Assembly: GCF_001613045.1 (NCBI RefSeq)
Contig: NZ_BDBP01000019.1
Location: 55,235 to 119,234 of the forward strand
Source of the DNA: Nocardia lijiangensis NBRC 108240
GTDB lineage: Bacteria; Actinomycetota; Actinomycetes; Mycobacteriales; Mycobacteriaceae
Length of the DNA stretch: 64,000 bases
Direction of reading: 5' to 3'
Shown: piece by piece, positions 19,229 through 27,979 of the stretch
Layout: every line of letters starts with the position of its first letter
How positions within the stretch are numbered: the stretch's first letter is position 1
The notes under the pieces: model-generated
What the model was told of the DNA's origin: nothing
Databases searched by the model: none
What the model saw: the letters and a program-made list of their open reading frames with translations, nothing else
Made by a program: the position numbers and the translations under genes

Positions 19229-19987
19229 TTACTTCGGGGGAGCCGGAACCGAGGGGTCCTTGCAGTAAGGCAGTTCCGCCGGGCAGGGGGTGATGATGGT
19301 GGAGAAGTACTGGAACGCCGAGAACAGCGCGATCGGACCGCCCACCGTGATCAGTCCGACCATGGCGCCCACCGCGCCCAGCGTCGCCGCACCGAGCACG
19401 CACCCGGCGATGGTCGCGCCGACCCAGGGGAGCAGCAGCGCGATCACCGGGCTGGCGACCGTCGCACCCGCCGCGCCGCCCAGCAGGCAGCCGACGCCGC
19501 CGCCGAGGACCGCGCCGACGACGGCGCTCACCGCGGCGCTGATGGTCATCCGCTGGGCGAACACGCCGAGCGCGGATTGGTCACGCGGGGTGAAGGATTC
19601 GGCCACCTGCTTGGCCGCCTGCTCCTGGCTGATGACCTCGTTCGCCGACACGGCGGCCACGGGCGTTCCGCCTTCGCGGGACGGCGTCAGGATCGCGCGG
19701 TCACCCTCGACCCGCGCCGCGATCGGGTACGCCATGGCGTCCATGCGGTAGGTGAGCGGCACGGTCGCGACCGGGGTGTCGTGCACGTCGGTGACCACCA
19801 GCTGGTCCGCGACGACGCGCAACTTGCCGTCGCCGATGGATACTACGGCGGAATCACCCTGGCGGGTGACCTCGTAGCGCACCGCACCCTGTTCCTCGGC
19901 GGGCTGGGCGTGGGTGACGCCCGCGCCGCAGACACCGACGGCAACGGCCGCCAGAGCTGCGGTCACGACGCTGTTTCGCAGTTTCAT
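19229..19987 (-). CDS. Secreted protein with glycine-zipper membrane segment
   Basis: 252 residues, unknown function. A Sec signal peptide covers residues 1-27 (VVTAALAAVAVGVCGAGVTHAQP). Residues 30-130 form a beta-rich domain (AVRYEVTRQGDSAVVSIGDG, VPLTYRMDAMAYPI). Residues 150-235 are a long Gly/Ala-rich hydrophobic stretch (AVVGAVLGGGVGCLLGGAAG) typical of glycine-zipper segments. The same plan is seen in the protein at 51233-51793, so the two are paralogues. Likely anchored in or inserted into the cell envelope. The ATG start is unambiguous from the signal peptide. No operon partner. Confidence 0.75.
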   Translation of the reverse strand: MKLRNSVVTAALAAVAVGVCGAGVTHAQPAEEQGAVRYEVTRQGDSAVVSIGDGKLRVVADQLVVTDVHDTPVATVPLTYRMDAMAYPIAARVEGDRAILTPSREGGTPVAAVSANEVISQEQAAKQVAESFTPRDQSALGVFAQRMTISAAVSAVVGAVLGGGVGCLLGGAAGATVASPVIALLLPWVGATIAGCVLGAATLGAVGAMVGLITVGGPIALFSAFQYFSTIITPCPAELPYCKDPSVPAPPK

Positions 19988-20066
19988 TGTTGATCCTCAT
20001 CGATCGGTTTTTCTTCGTGCTTGCCGACGACGCCGGAATGCGCCGCGGCACGTGGTGGGGGAGTGG

Positions 20067-21317
20067 TTACTTGCCGGTGTTGATGACGTCGCCGGTCAGC
20101 ACCCAGTGGTCACCCTCGAACCTCTGGATGCGCAGGGACTCCATCGGGAACGCGTCGCCTTCGCCGGTCTGCAGCGTGATGCCGGGCAGCAGCAGGTCGA
20201 TGCCGACATTGTCGAGCGAGCGCATGGCGTCGCGAAGTCCTTCGCGGGTGGGGCATTTCGCGGCTTCCATGGTCTTGTGGAAGCTCTCCGCGGCCGCCCA
20301 GCCGACCACCGTGTACTGGTTGGTCGGGTCGGCGCCGGGCGCGTACTTGGCCAGCTTCTCCTGGTAGTGGCGCATGGCGGCGTCGGCCGACCACTGCGGG
20401 TCGGATGGGTCCTTGGTGAATGCCGCCGACACCACGCCCTGGGCGTTCTCCAGGCCGACCGGCTTGAGCGTGCTGATGGTGTTGGCCACCTGGGTCAGGA
20501 TGTGCAGCGGGTTCCAGTCGGTGTTGCGCCGCTCGGCGGCCAGCGCCTGGGAGGCGAACTTCGGCGTGGAGAAGTTCAGCAGCACATCGGCTTTCGAGTT
20601 GGCCAGGTTGCGCACCTGCGGTTCCACGGTCGGATCGGTGACCTCGTAGCTCTGCTCGGCCACCACCCGGACGCCGCTGCCCGCGACGGCCTCGGTGAAG
20701 CTGGACAGCAGGTCCTTACCGAAATCGTCGTTCTGGTAGAGCACGGCCACGGTCGCGTCGGCCTTCTGCTGACCGACGTACTGCGCGAAGGCGCGGCCTT
20801 CGGCGCGGTAGCTCGGCTGCCAGCCGATGGTCCACGGATGTCCTTCGTCCGCACCCCATTTCGTCGCACCGCCCGCGACGAACACCTGCGGCACCTTGCG
20901 CTGGTTGAGGTAGTCCCACACCGCGGAGGAAGTCGGGGTGCCCAGCGTCTGGAAGACGGCGAACACCTGATCCTGCTCCACCAGACGGCGGGTCTCCTCG
21001 ACCGTCTTCGGCGGCTGGTAGCCGTCGTCGCGGACCAGGTATTCGACAGCGCGGCCGCCGATCCCGCCGTGTTCGGCATTGAGGTAGTCGAAGTAGGCGC
21101 GAACGCCCTTGGGCAGTTCGCCGTAGGCGGAGGCGGGACCCGACAGCGGGTAGACCCCGCCCAGCTTGATGCTGCTGTCGGTGATGCCGGTGGTCTGCTG
21201 ACCACGGCATTCGCCCTGCCCGACGGTGCTGCCCGTGTCGCCCCGGCCGCCGCAGGCGGAGACCGCGAGCAGGACGGCGGCCGCGACGCCGGCGGCGCGG
21301 ATTGCCTTAGTGCGCAT
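20067..21317 (-). CDS. Liv-type ABC transporter substrate-binding lipoprotein
   Basis: 416 residues. The lipoprotein signal ends LLAVSACGG, so the protein is tethered outside the membrane. The mature part is a type I periplasmic-binding fold of the branched-chain amino-acid family (SSIKLGGVYPLSGPASAYGE, VLYQNDDFGKDLLSSF, SADAAMRHYQEKLAKY). Relatives bind branched-chain amino acids, amides, aromatic acids or other small organics; the ligand cannot be predicted here. The start overlaps the permease stop by 11 bp. It is the last gene of a five-gene importer operon, where an extra copy of message for the binding protein would normally be expected first. Confidence 0.9.
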   Translation of the reverse strand: MRTKAIRAAGVAAAVLLAVSACGGRGDTGSTVGQGECRGQQTTGITDSSIKLGGVYPLSGPASAYGELPKGVRAYFDYLNAEHGGIGGRAVEYLVRDDGYQPPKTVEETRRLVEQDQVFAVFQTLGTPTSSAVWDYLNQRKVPQVFVAGGATKWGADEGHPWTIGWQPSYRAEGRAFAQYVGQQKADATVAVLYQNDDFGKDLLSSFTEAVAGSGVRVVAEQSYEVTDPTVEPQVRNLANSKADVLLNFSTPKFASQALAAERRNTDWNPLHILTQVANTISTLKPVGLENAQGVVSAAFTKDPSDPQWSADAAMRHYQEKLAKYAPGADPTNQYTVVGWAAAESFHKTMEAAKCPTREGLRDAMRSLDNVGIDLLLPGITLQTGEGDAFPMESLRIQRFEGDHWVLTGDVINTGK

Positions 21318-22374
21318 TGTTCTTCCCTTTCCGAACGAGATGTTCGAGCCAGCGCGCCGTGCGGCCGAGGAGTCCGGCCAATCCGTTCGGCGCGAGGTAC
21401 ATGACCGCGATGATCAGCAGTCCGAAGATCACTCCAGGTGCCGCCTGGTTGAGGTCCTGGGCGAAGCTCGGGACGTACATCACGAACAGCCCGCCGAGCA
21501 GCGGTCCCCACTGACCACCGAGCCCGCCGACGACCAGCCCGGCCAGCAGCGTGATCGACAGTCCGACGGCGAAGGAGTCCGGCGAGACGAAGCCGATCAC
21601 CCAGGTGTAGACGCAGCCCGCCGCACCGGCGAGCATGGCGCCGCAGGCGAAGGCGAGGGTCTTGTAGAAGGCCAGGCGCACGCCCATCACCTCGGCCGCG
21701 ATCTCGTTGTCGCGGATCGCGTGCAGCGCCCGCCCGACTCGCGAGCGCAGCAGCCCGGCGACCAGGACGAAACCGATGACGGTGACGAGCAGCGCGAGGA
21801 AGTACAGCCACTGGTCCTCGGCCAACCCGGTCCACACCGGCGCCGCGGGCTTGGTCAGCGTCAGCCCCATGGAACCACCGGTGACCGATTCGAAGCGCTT
21901 GAGCAGCGGCACCAGGAAGATGGCGATAGCCAGGGTGACCAGCGCCAGGTACAGCCCGCGCAGCCGCAACGCGGGGATGCCGAGTGCGAACCCGAGCGCG
22001 AAGGCCACCGCCGCCGCGATCGGAAGGGTCGCGAAATACGGTGTGTCCCACCGATCCATCAGCACCGCGCTGGTGTACGCGCCGACGGCGAAGAACGCGC
22101 CGTGCCCCAGCGAGATCTGGCCGGTGTGGCCGACCAGCACGTTCAGGCCGAGCAGTGCGACCGCGTAGATCATCGCCAGCGCCAGCTGGAAGGTGCGGAA
22201 CGGCACCAGCTGGAACGGTGCGAGACAGGCGATCAGCAGCAGCGCGCCGATCGCGAGCCAGGACCAGTCCGGCATTCGCAGCCGTCGCGTCTCGGTGCGC
22301 GGGGCGACGGTTTCGGTCGGCACCGAGGACGTTTCCGCCGCGACGGCGGTGTTCTGAGTTCCCATGTCGCTCAT
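21307..22374 (-). CDS. livM: ABC transporter permease, LivM family
   Basis: 355 residues, about 8-10 membrane helices. Family features: LLGLNVLVGHTGQISLGHGAFFAVGAY near residue 90, the EAA-type loop GRALHAIRDNEIAAEVMGVRLAFYKTLAF, and a C-terminal LFVMYVPSFAQD region. It has an N-terminal polar extension of about 40 residues before the first helix. It pairs with the LivH homologue to form the membrane channel. Its ATG overlaps the LivH stop (ATGA). Function is transport of a small, probably amino-acid-like or carboxylated substrate. Confidence 0.92.
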   Translation of the reverse strand: MSDMGTQNTAVAAETSSVPTETVAPRTETRRLRMPDWSWLAIGALLLIACLAPFQLVPFRTFQLALAMIYAVALLGLNVLVGHTGQISLGHGAFFAVGAYTSAVLMDRWDTPYFATLPIAAAVAFALGFALGIPALRLRGLYLALVTLAIAIFLVPLLKRFESVTGGSMGLTLTKPAAPVWTGLAEDQWLYFLALLVTVIGFVLVAGLLRSRVGRALHAIRDNEIAAEVMGVRLAFYKTLAFACGAMLAGAAGCVYTWVIGFVSPDSFAVGLSITLLAGLVVGGLGGQWGPLLGGLFVMYVPSFAQDLNQAAPGVIFGLLIIAVMYLAPNGLAGLLGRTARWLEHLVRKGKNNAH

Positions 22375-23252
22375 ACCCGTTCCACCACCGCGGTTCCGAA
22401 CAGCCCCTGCGGCCGCAGCAGCAGGACGCCGAGAATGATCACCAGCGGCACGCCGATCTTGAGTTCGGTGCCGATGACGTCCAGGTAGGCGCCGGTGAGG
22501 GTTTCGGCGACACCGACGATGAGACCGCCCGCCACCGCGCCGCCCGGGCTGTCGAAGCCGCCGAGCGTCGCCGCGGCGAAGGCGTAGATCAGGACGCCGC
22601 CCATCATGTTCGGCTCGAGGAACAGCAGCGGCGCCGAGAGCACGCCGGAGACCGCTCCGACGAGCGCGGCGAGGCCCCAGCCGAGCGCGAGAACGGTGCC
22701 GACCCGGATGCCGACCAACCGCGCCGACTGCGGGTTGCAGGCGACGGCCCGCATCGCCAGGCCGATCTTGGTGTAGCGAAACAGCAAGTACAGCAAGCCC
22801 ATCACCCCGGCGACAACGGCGAGCACGCCGAGGCTGCCGTATCCCGCGGTAACGCCACCGGCCCGGAAAGCGCCCTCCGGGAACGGATTCGGGAACGACT
22901 TGACCTGGTAGGACCAGATCCAGCCCGCCGCGGCGTTGACGAAGAAGAACAGGCCGACGGTGACGATCACCAGCGTCAATTCCGGTGCGCCCTCGACGGG
23001 CCGGATGATCACGCGTTCGATCAGCATGCCGCCGGCGAAGGACACCACCAGCGTCGCGGGCAGTGCCACCCAGAACGGCAGACCGCTCTGGACCAGCTGC
23101 CAGGCCAGGAAGGCCGAGAACATGGCCAGCTCGCCCTGAGCGAAGTTGACGATGCCGGTGAACCGGTAGATGAGCACGAGCGCCAGCGCGAGCCCGGCGT
23201 AGATCGCTCCGGCCGTGAGGCCTTCGATGAGTTGTTGCAGAAATCCGGTCAT
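22371..23252 (-). CDS. livH: ABC transporter permease, LivH family
   Basis: 293 residues with about eight membrane helices. Typical blocks: IYRFTGIVNFAQGELAMFSAFLAW, the EAA loop GLAMRAVACNPQSARLVGIRVGTVLALGWGLAAL, and FAAATLGGFDSPGGAVAGGLIVGVAE. The ATG at 23250-23252 follows the LivF stop by only two bases; the longer open frame upstream runs through livF and is not coding. It forms the second half of the channel with LivM. Confidence 0.92.
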   Translation of the reverse strand: MTGFLQQLIEGLTAGAIYAGLALALVLIYRFTGIVNFAQGELAMFSAFLAWQLVQSGLPFWVALPATLVVSFAGGMLIERVIIRPVEGAPELTLVIVTVGLFFFVNAAAGWIWSYQVKSFPNPFPEGAFRAGGVTAGYGSLGVLAVVAGVMGLLYLLFRYTKIGLAMRAVACNPQSARLVGIRVGTVLALGWGLAALVGAVSGVLSAPLLFLEPNMMGGVLIYAFAAATLGGFDSPGGAVAGGLIVGVAETLTGAYLDVIGTELKIGVPLVIILGVLLLRPQGLFGTAVVERV

Positions 23253-23254
23253 GG

Positions 23255-23980
23255 TCACATCCGGTATCCGAGATAGGATTCGGCGACCTGCTCGTCGGCC
23301 TTGATCTGGGCCGCGGTGCCGGACAAGACGATTCGGCCCGTTTCCAGGACGTGCGCCCGGTGCGCGGTCCCGAGCGCCAGATGCGCGTTCTGCTCGACGA
23401 CGATCACAGTGGTGCGCTCCTCTTCGTTGATGGTGTGCACGATTTGAAAAAGCTCCTGGGTGACCAGGGGCGAGAGGCCGAGCGATGGCTCGTCCAGCAA
23501 CAGCAGCCGGGGCCGCGACATGAGCGCCCTGCCGATCGCCAGCATCTGCTGCTGACCGCCGGACAGTCCGCCCGCGGAGTCGCGCAGCTTGTCGCGCAGG
23601 ATGGGGAAGAAGTCGAAGACCCGGCGCAGATCGGCCTCGGTGCGCACCCGGTCGCGGTGCTGATAGGCGCCGAGGCGCAGGTTGTCCTCGACGGTCAACG
23701 GCAGGAAGGTGCCCCGGCCCTCGGGTACGTGCGCGACGCCGAGCCGCGCGATCGCCTCGGGTGTGCGGCCGGTGATCTCGCCGTCGTCGAGGCGGACCGT
23801 CCCGCGCACCCGGATCATCCCGCACAGGGCGCGCAACAAGGTCGTCTTGCCCGCACCGTTGGGGCCGAGGATCGCGCAGACCTCGCCGCGGGCCACCGAG
23901 AAGCTCAGGCCGTGCAGCACCTTGGCGGCGCCGTAGCCTGCGCGCAGGTCGGTGACGGTGAGGAAGGGTTCGCCGGTCAT
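23255..23980 (-). CDS. livF: ABC transporter ATPase, LivF family
   Basis: 241 residues. Walker A GPNGAGKTT, signature LSGGQQQMLAIGRAL, Walker B LLLLDEPSLGLSP and the H-loop-region IVVEQNAHLAL are all intact. The VPEGRGTFLPLTVEDNL block is diagnostic for the LivF branch. The ATG overlaps the LivG stop (ATGA). It energises the importer with LivG. Confidence 0.93.
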   Translation of the reverse strand: MTGEPFLTVTDLRAGYGAAKVLHGLSFSVARGEVCAILGPNGAGKTTLLRALCGMIRVRGTVRLDDGEITGRTPEAIARLGVAHVPEGRGTFLPLTVEDNLRLGAYQHRDRVRTEADLRRVFDFFPILRDKLRDSAGGLSGGQQQMLAIGRALMSRPRLLLLDEPSLGLSPLVTQELFQIVHTINEEERTTVIVVEQNAHLALGTAHRAHVLETGRIVLSGTAAQIKADEQVAESYLGYRM

Positions 23981-24735
23981 GCCGCCGTCCCCAGGTAGGC
24001 CCGGATGACCGCCGGATCGCGTTGCACCGCTTCGGGTTCGCCCTCGGCGATGACCCTGCCGAACTCCAGGCACACCACCCGGTCGCAGGTGCCCATCACG
24101 AATCCCATGTGGTGTTCGACGACGATCACCGTGAGGTCGAACTCGGCGCGCACGGCGCGCAGGCGCTCGGCGAACACGTCGACCTCACCGTGGCTGAGTC
24201 CGTTGACCGGCTCGTCCAGCAGCAGCAGTCGCGGCCCGACGGCCAGCGCGCGCGCCAGCTCGATCCGCTTGAGCGTGCCGAACGGCAGACCCGCGGCCGG
24301 ATGGTCCGCGACGTCGGCCAGGTCCAAGCGCTCCAGCAGAGCGTCGACCTCGGCGCGCAGCCGCCGCTCTTCCCGTCGCACCCGCGGCAGGCGCAGGCTC
24401 GCGGAGACGAAACCGGCGGACGCCCGGTGATGGGCGCCGACGAGCACGTTGTCCCGGACCGACATGCGGGGGAACAAGCCGAGGTTCTGGAAGGTGCGGG
24501 CGATGCCGAGCCCGGCCAGTGCGTCCGGGCGGACCGTCAGCAGGTCTTCGCCCTGGTAACGCATGGTGCCCTCGGTGGGTTGGTACCGCCTGGTCAGGCA
24601 GTTGAACAGGGTGGTCTTGCCCGCGCCGTTCGGACCGATCAAGCCGACCATCTCGCCCGGCGCCACGGCGAAGCCGACGTCGTGCAGGGCGGTGATGCCG
24701 CCGAAGCGAACGGTCAGGTGGGATATCTCGAGCAT
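23977..24735 (-). CDS. livG: ABC transporter ATPase, LivG family
   Basis: 252 residues. Walker A IGPNGAGKTTLFNCLT, Q-loop region IARTFQNLGLFPRMSVRDNV, Walker B LLLLDEPVNGLSHGE, and VIVVEHHMGFVMGTCDRVVCL typical of LivG. The signature motif is degenerate (LPFGTLKRIELARAL), as usual in this branch. It is the first gene of the importer operon; the divergent PucR-type regulator begins 216 bp away and is a candidate controller. Confidence 0.93.
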   Translation of the reverse strand: MLEISHLTVRFGGITALHDVGFAVAPGEMVGLIGPNGAGKTTLFNCLTRRYQPTEGTMRYQGEDLLTVRPDALAGLGIARTFQNLGLFPRMSVRDNVLVGAHHRASAGFVSASLRLPRVRREERRLRAEVDALLERLDLADVADHPAAGLPFGTLKRIELARALAVGPRLLLLDEPVNGLSHGEVDVFAERLRAVRAEFDLTVIVVEHHMGFVMGTCDRVVCLEFGRVIAEGEPEAVQRDPAVIRAYLGTAA

Positions 24736-24951
24736 TCGTCCTCCGGCCCGCGTCCGAGACGTGGGTGAAAATTCGGTGCGGGTCGGCGCAGTCTCCGCGG
24801 ACTGGCCTGTGGATCGTGGTCAGCGTAAAGACGCTGGTCAGGGCGCACATCGGACGCGGAGGCCCAATCTCGGCGGCGCGATTTGTCCGGCGTGGACAGG
24901 GGTGGCTGCCTCGTTCGGCCCGGTTGACACCCGTGACGAGGGCCGTGGAGT

Positions 24952-26241
24952 ATGCCGGTTATGTCAGCTGGATCACATTTGATCGGGGTTTCCGCGCCGG
25001 TCCACGCCGAGCGCACGCGGATCGTCGGCAGCGTCTTCGAGCACGCGCACGACATCGCCGACGCGGGCATGTCCGCGATCCTGTCGCAGGTCCCCGGGTA
25101 CGCGGCGCGGGACACCGCCTTCCACGCCGACGTGCACGACCAGCTGACCCGCCTGTGCCGGACCGGGCTCGGCGCGCTGCTGGACAAGCGCCGCGTGACG
25201 GCCGCCGACATCGCCTACGCGCGGCGGGCCGCGGCGCGCCGCGCGCAGTCCGGGCTGACCCTCGTCGACTACATCTCCGCGTTCCGGATCGGCCAGCAGG
25301 CGATCTGGAAATCGCTGGTCGCCCACGCGGGCGATTCGGAGGCAGGGCGCGATGCGGCACTCTCGATGGTCGTTCCGCTCACCCGCTACTGCGACCTGAT
25401 CAGCACCCAGGCGGCCAATGCCTACCTGGAATTCCAGCAGTACCTCTCCGCCGAGGCCGGGCGCGACAGCCGGGAGCTGGTGGAGTGCCTGCTGGACGGC
25501 GCGCTACCCGACCGGGGACCGCAGCTGGCCATGGCGCACGCACACGGCATCGGCACAGACCGGGCCACGCCCATGGTGGCGGTGACGGCGGTCGTGTTGC
25601 GGACGGCGGATCGCGGCGAGCCGGGTGATTCCGACGCGGCGGCCCGGCACATCGCCTCGGCGGCGCTCGCGCGCACCGGGGTCAGCGGGCTGCGCACGCT
25701 GTCGGTGGTGCGCGGGCCGGAGATCCTCGCGTTCCCCGCGCTCGGTCGCGACGGCGCCACCGACGAACTGTGCGCGCGGCTGCGGCGGACCCGCGACAAA
25801 CTGCACGCCGAGGGCATCACGCTCGCCATCGGCGTCAGCACCGCGTTCACCGAGATCGCCCAGTTCTCGCGGGCCTACCAGCAGGCCAGGTCCGCGCTGG
25901 ATCTGTTGCCCGAGGACGGCGGCGTCCTCGCGCTGCCGCATCTTTCGCCGTTCCGGTATCTCATGCTGCGCGCCGACGACACCGTCCGTCAGCTGGTGGA
26001 TCCGCGGATCGCCGCCGCATTGGCCGAGGACCGGATGCGGGGCGGGATGCTCGCCGACACCATCCGTGCCTTCGCCGCCGCCGACATGAACCTGCGCGAG
26101 GCCGCGGACGCGCTGCGCATCCACCACAACACCGCCAAGTACCGCCTGCGGCGGATCCAGGAACTCACCGGCCGCAACGTCCGCAGCGTCAACGATCTCG
26201 TCGAGTTGCTCGTGGCCATCGAGCTGCACGCCGCCAAGTAG
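24952..26241 (+). CDS. PucR-family helix-turn-helix regulator
   Basis: 429 residues. A GGDEF-like middle section (LAIGVSTAFTEIAQFSRAYQQARSALDLL) precedes the C-terminal PucR helix-turn-helix DMNLREAADALRIHHNTAKYRLRRIQELTG. The N-terminal 150 residues form a helical sensor (RSBR/PucR-like). Such proteins typically activate a neighbouring catabolic or transport operon in response to a nutrient. It is divergent to the Liv importer and upstream, same strand, of an acyl-CoA ligase that has its own operator-flanked promoter. Start at the ATG 24952, with a second ATG at 24961 also usable. Confidence 0.88.
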   Translation: MPVMSAGSHLIGVSAPVHAERTRIVGSVFEHAHDIADAGMSAILSQVPGYAARDTAFHADVHDQLTRLCRTGLGALLDKRRVTAADIAYARRAAARRAQSGLTLVDYISAFRIGQQAIWKSLVAHAGDSEAGRDAALSMVVPLTRYCDLISTQAANAYLEFQQYLSAEAGRDSRELVECLLDGALPDRGPQLAMAHAHGIGTDRATPMVAVTAVVLRTADRGEPGDSDAAARHIASAALARTGVSGLRTLSVVRGPEILAFPALGRDGATDELCARLRRTRDKLHAEGITLAIGVSTAFTEIAQFSRAYQQARSALDLLPEDGGVLALPHLSPFRYLMLRADDTVRQLVDPRIAAALAEDRMRGGMLADTIRAFAAADMNLREAADALRIHHNTAKYRLRRIQELTGRNVRSVNDLVELLVAIELHAAK

Positions 26242-26252
26242 GGGCGGAAACA

Positions 26253-26271
26253 AAACTTGCACCGCTAGTTT
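26253..26271. promoter_or_regulatory. TetR-type operator A before acyl-CoA ligase
   Basis: AAACTTGCACCGCTAGTTT, an inverted repeat of form AAACTnGCnnnGCnAGTTT. The -35 hexamer TTGCAC (26257-26262) lies inside it. The same motif recurs at 26291, 46303 and 46343. Confidence 0.75.
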
Positions 26272-26285
26272 GCCTCCTCTACGGT
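26257..26285 (+). promoter_or_regulatory. Promoter of acyl-CoA ligase gene
   Basis: TTGCAC (26257-26262), 17-bp spacer, TACGGT (26280-26285), matching the actinobacterial TTGxxx / TAnnnT pattern. It is bracketed by operators A and B, so repression by steric block is expected. Confidence 0.65.
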
Positions 26286-26290
26286 GGCAT

Positions 26291-26309
26291 AAACTTGCGT
26301 CGTTAGTTT
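26291..26309. promoter_or_regulatory. TetR-type operator B before acyl-CoA ligase
   Basis: AAACTTGCGTCGTTAGTTT, second copy, 38 bp downstream of operator A (centre to centre). It covers the expected transcription start and abuts the GGAGG ribosome site of the ligase. Confidence 0.72.
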
Positions 26310-26319
26310 TGGAGGTGGC

Positions 26320-27801
26320 ATGAACGCCACGCTGTCGTTGGCGAGCATCCTGGCCGAGCAGGCGCGCCGCCGCCCGGACCGGATCGCGTTGATCGAGGGC
26401 AGGCAGCGCATCACATTCGCCGAGTTGTGGGCGCAGGCCCGCGAACAGGCCGCCGCCCTGATCGACCTCGGCGTGCGTCCCGGTGACCGCGTCGCGCTGA
26501 TGTGCCCGAACACCGCCGAGTTCCCGCGCGCCTACTACGCGATCCTCGCCGCGGGCGCCGTGGTGATCCCGGTGCACCTGCTGCTGACGGCGGAGGAAGT
26601 CGCGCACGTCCTGCGCGACAGCAGGGCGACGCTGCTGGTGTGCCACGAGCAGGTCGCCGCTGTCGGGCACGCCGCGGCGGCCGCGGTGCGCATCGGCTGT
26701 CACGATCCGAACACTCTTGTGGCGGAGCCGATCGGCTCGTTCGTCTCGCGCGCGCCGGGCGATCCCGCCGTGGTGTTCTACACCAGCGGCACCACAGGCA
26801 AGCCGAAGGGCGCCGAGCTCAGCCATCTGAACATGGTCATGAACGCGACGGTGAACGCCTTCGACGCCAACGACGTGCGCAGCGATGACGTCGCACTCGG
26901 CGCGCTCCCGCTGTTCCACATCTTCGGCCAGACCGTGTCCATGAACTCCACCTGGCGCGCGGGCGCGACGCTCGTGCTGCAGCCTCGTTTCGATCCCGAC
27001 GAGGCGATCCGGCTGATGCACGCCGAGGGGGTCAACACGTTCCACGGCGTGCCGACCATGTACGTCCGGTTGATCACCTCCGCCACGAAACTCGGCGCGC
27101 CGCAACTGCGTTTGTGCATCTCGGGCGGAGCGTCGCTGCCGCAGCCGGTGCTGGAGACCTTCCACGATCTCTTCGGCACCCCGATTCTGGAGGGCTACGG
27201 GCTCTCGGAGACCTCGCCGACCGCCGCGGTGAACCAGCCGGACTTCGGGCCGCGAGCGGGCACCGTCGGGCACGCGGTGTGGGGCGTGGAGGTGGAGATC
27301 GCGGATCCCGGCGTGCGGGACGAGATCGTCCTGCTGCCCGCAGGTGAACTCGGCGAGATCGTGATCCGGGGGCACAACGTGTTCAACGGATACATCGGCA
27401 ATCCCGCCGCCACCGCAGCCGCCGTGGTGCAGGGCTGGTTCCGGACGGGCGATCTCGGCGTCAAGGACGCGGGCGGGTACGTGACCATCGCCGACCGGAT
27501 CAAGGACATGATCATCCGCGGCGGCTTCAACGTCTATCCCAGCGAGGTGGAAGAGGCGCTGCTGTACCACCCCGCCATCGAGGCGGTCGCGGTGATCGGC
27601 CTGCCCGACGAGACCTACGGCGAGGAGATCTGCGCGGTCGTCGTCGCCGACGGTCCGCTGACCGCCGAGCAGGTCGTCGCCTTCGGCCGCGAACGCCTGG
27701 CCAAGTACAAATACCCGCGTCGCGTGGAGTTCGTCGACCAACTGCCCCTCGGTCCGAGCCACAAGATTCTCAAGCGCGAACTCGTGCGCCGCTACGGCTG
27801 A
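26320..27801 (+). CDS. Acyl-CoA ligase (AMP-binding, fatty-acid type)
   Basis: 493 residues of the adenylate-forming superfamily. The phosphate loop is YTSGTTGKPKGAELSH, the adenine motif GYGLSETSPTAAV, the hinge TGDLGVKDAGGYVTIADRIKDMIIRGG and the C-terminal catalytic Lys in GPSHKILKREL. It activates a carboxylic acid, most likely a fatty acid, to its CoA ester. The ATG at 26320 has GGAGG just upstream. Two operator-like inverted repeats flank its promoter, identical in type to those beside the TetR/lipase pair at 46.3 kb. This suggests shared control with that lipase. Confidence 0.93.
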   Translation: MNATLSLASILAEQARRRPDRIALIEGRQRITFAELWAQAREQAAALIDLGVRPGDRVALMCPNTAEFPRAYYAILAAGAVVIPVHLLLTAEEVAHVLRDSRATLLVCHEQVAAVGHAAAAAVRIGCHDPNTLVAEPIGSFVSRAPGDPAVVFYTSGTTGKPKGAELSHLNMVMNATVNAFDANDVRSDDVALGALPLFHIFGQTVSMNSTWRAGATLVLQPRFDPDEAIRLMHAEGVNTFHGVPTMYVRLITSATKLGAPQLRLCISGGASLPQPVLETFHDLFGTPILEGYGLSETSPTAAVNQPDFGPRAGTVGHAVWGVEVEIADPGVRDEIVLLPAGELGEIVIRGHNVFNGYIGNPAATAAAVVQGWFRTGDLGVKDAGGYVTIADRIKDMIIRGGFNVYPSEVEEALLYHPAIEAVAVIGLPDETYGEEICAVVVADGPLTAEQVVAFGRERLAKYKYPRRVEFVDQLPLGPSHKILKRELVRRYG

Positions 27802-27898
27802 AACCCTCGCACTCCGATGTCGTCCGAAGGCATGGTCGATACCGATCCGGGTAGCCGAATAGCGGCTCGATGATAACGGAGAGGAGGTGTTTGCGGTG

Positions 27899-27979
27899 AT
27901 GGATATGTTCATGGAGATGTTCGAGATGGTGCGCGACTTGTTGAGCAGCATGTTCCCGGGCATGCCGATGATGATGTGA
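27899..27979 (+). CDS. Methionine-rich microprotein (26 aa)
   Basis: A 26-codon frame, MDMFMEMFEMVRDLLSSM followed by FPGMPMMM. Ten residues are Met and most others hydrophobic; one Arg, several acidic residues. A strong ribosome site, GAGGAGG (27881-27887), sits 8 nt before a GTG (27896) that would add one residue, or 11 nt before the ATG. As a helix it would be amphipathic, Met/Phe/Leu on one side. It starts 97 bp after the acyl-CoA ligase and its stop is followed by 350 bp without a gene. No family known to me; translation is inferred from the ribosome site and the strong composition bias. Confidence 0.5.
   Translation: MDMFMEMFEMVRDLLSSMFPGMPMMM

Noticed and set aside
17700..19403. 567-codon minus-strand frame across the LysR/acyl-CoA dehydrogenase junction
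   Set aside because: Shadow of the dehydrogenase gene in another frame; the dehydrogenase motifs lie in the frame at 17975-19132.
27851..27856. GGGTAG upstream of the Met-rich microprotein as a SigF-type -10
   Set aside because: No GTTT at 14-17 nt upstream (the sequence there is GCATGG), so it does not meet the consensus shared by the three accepted promoters.
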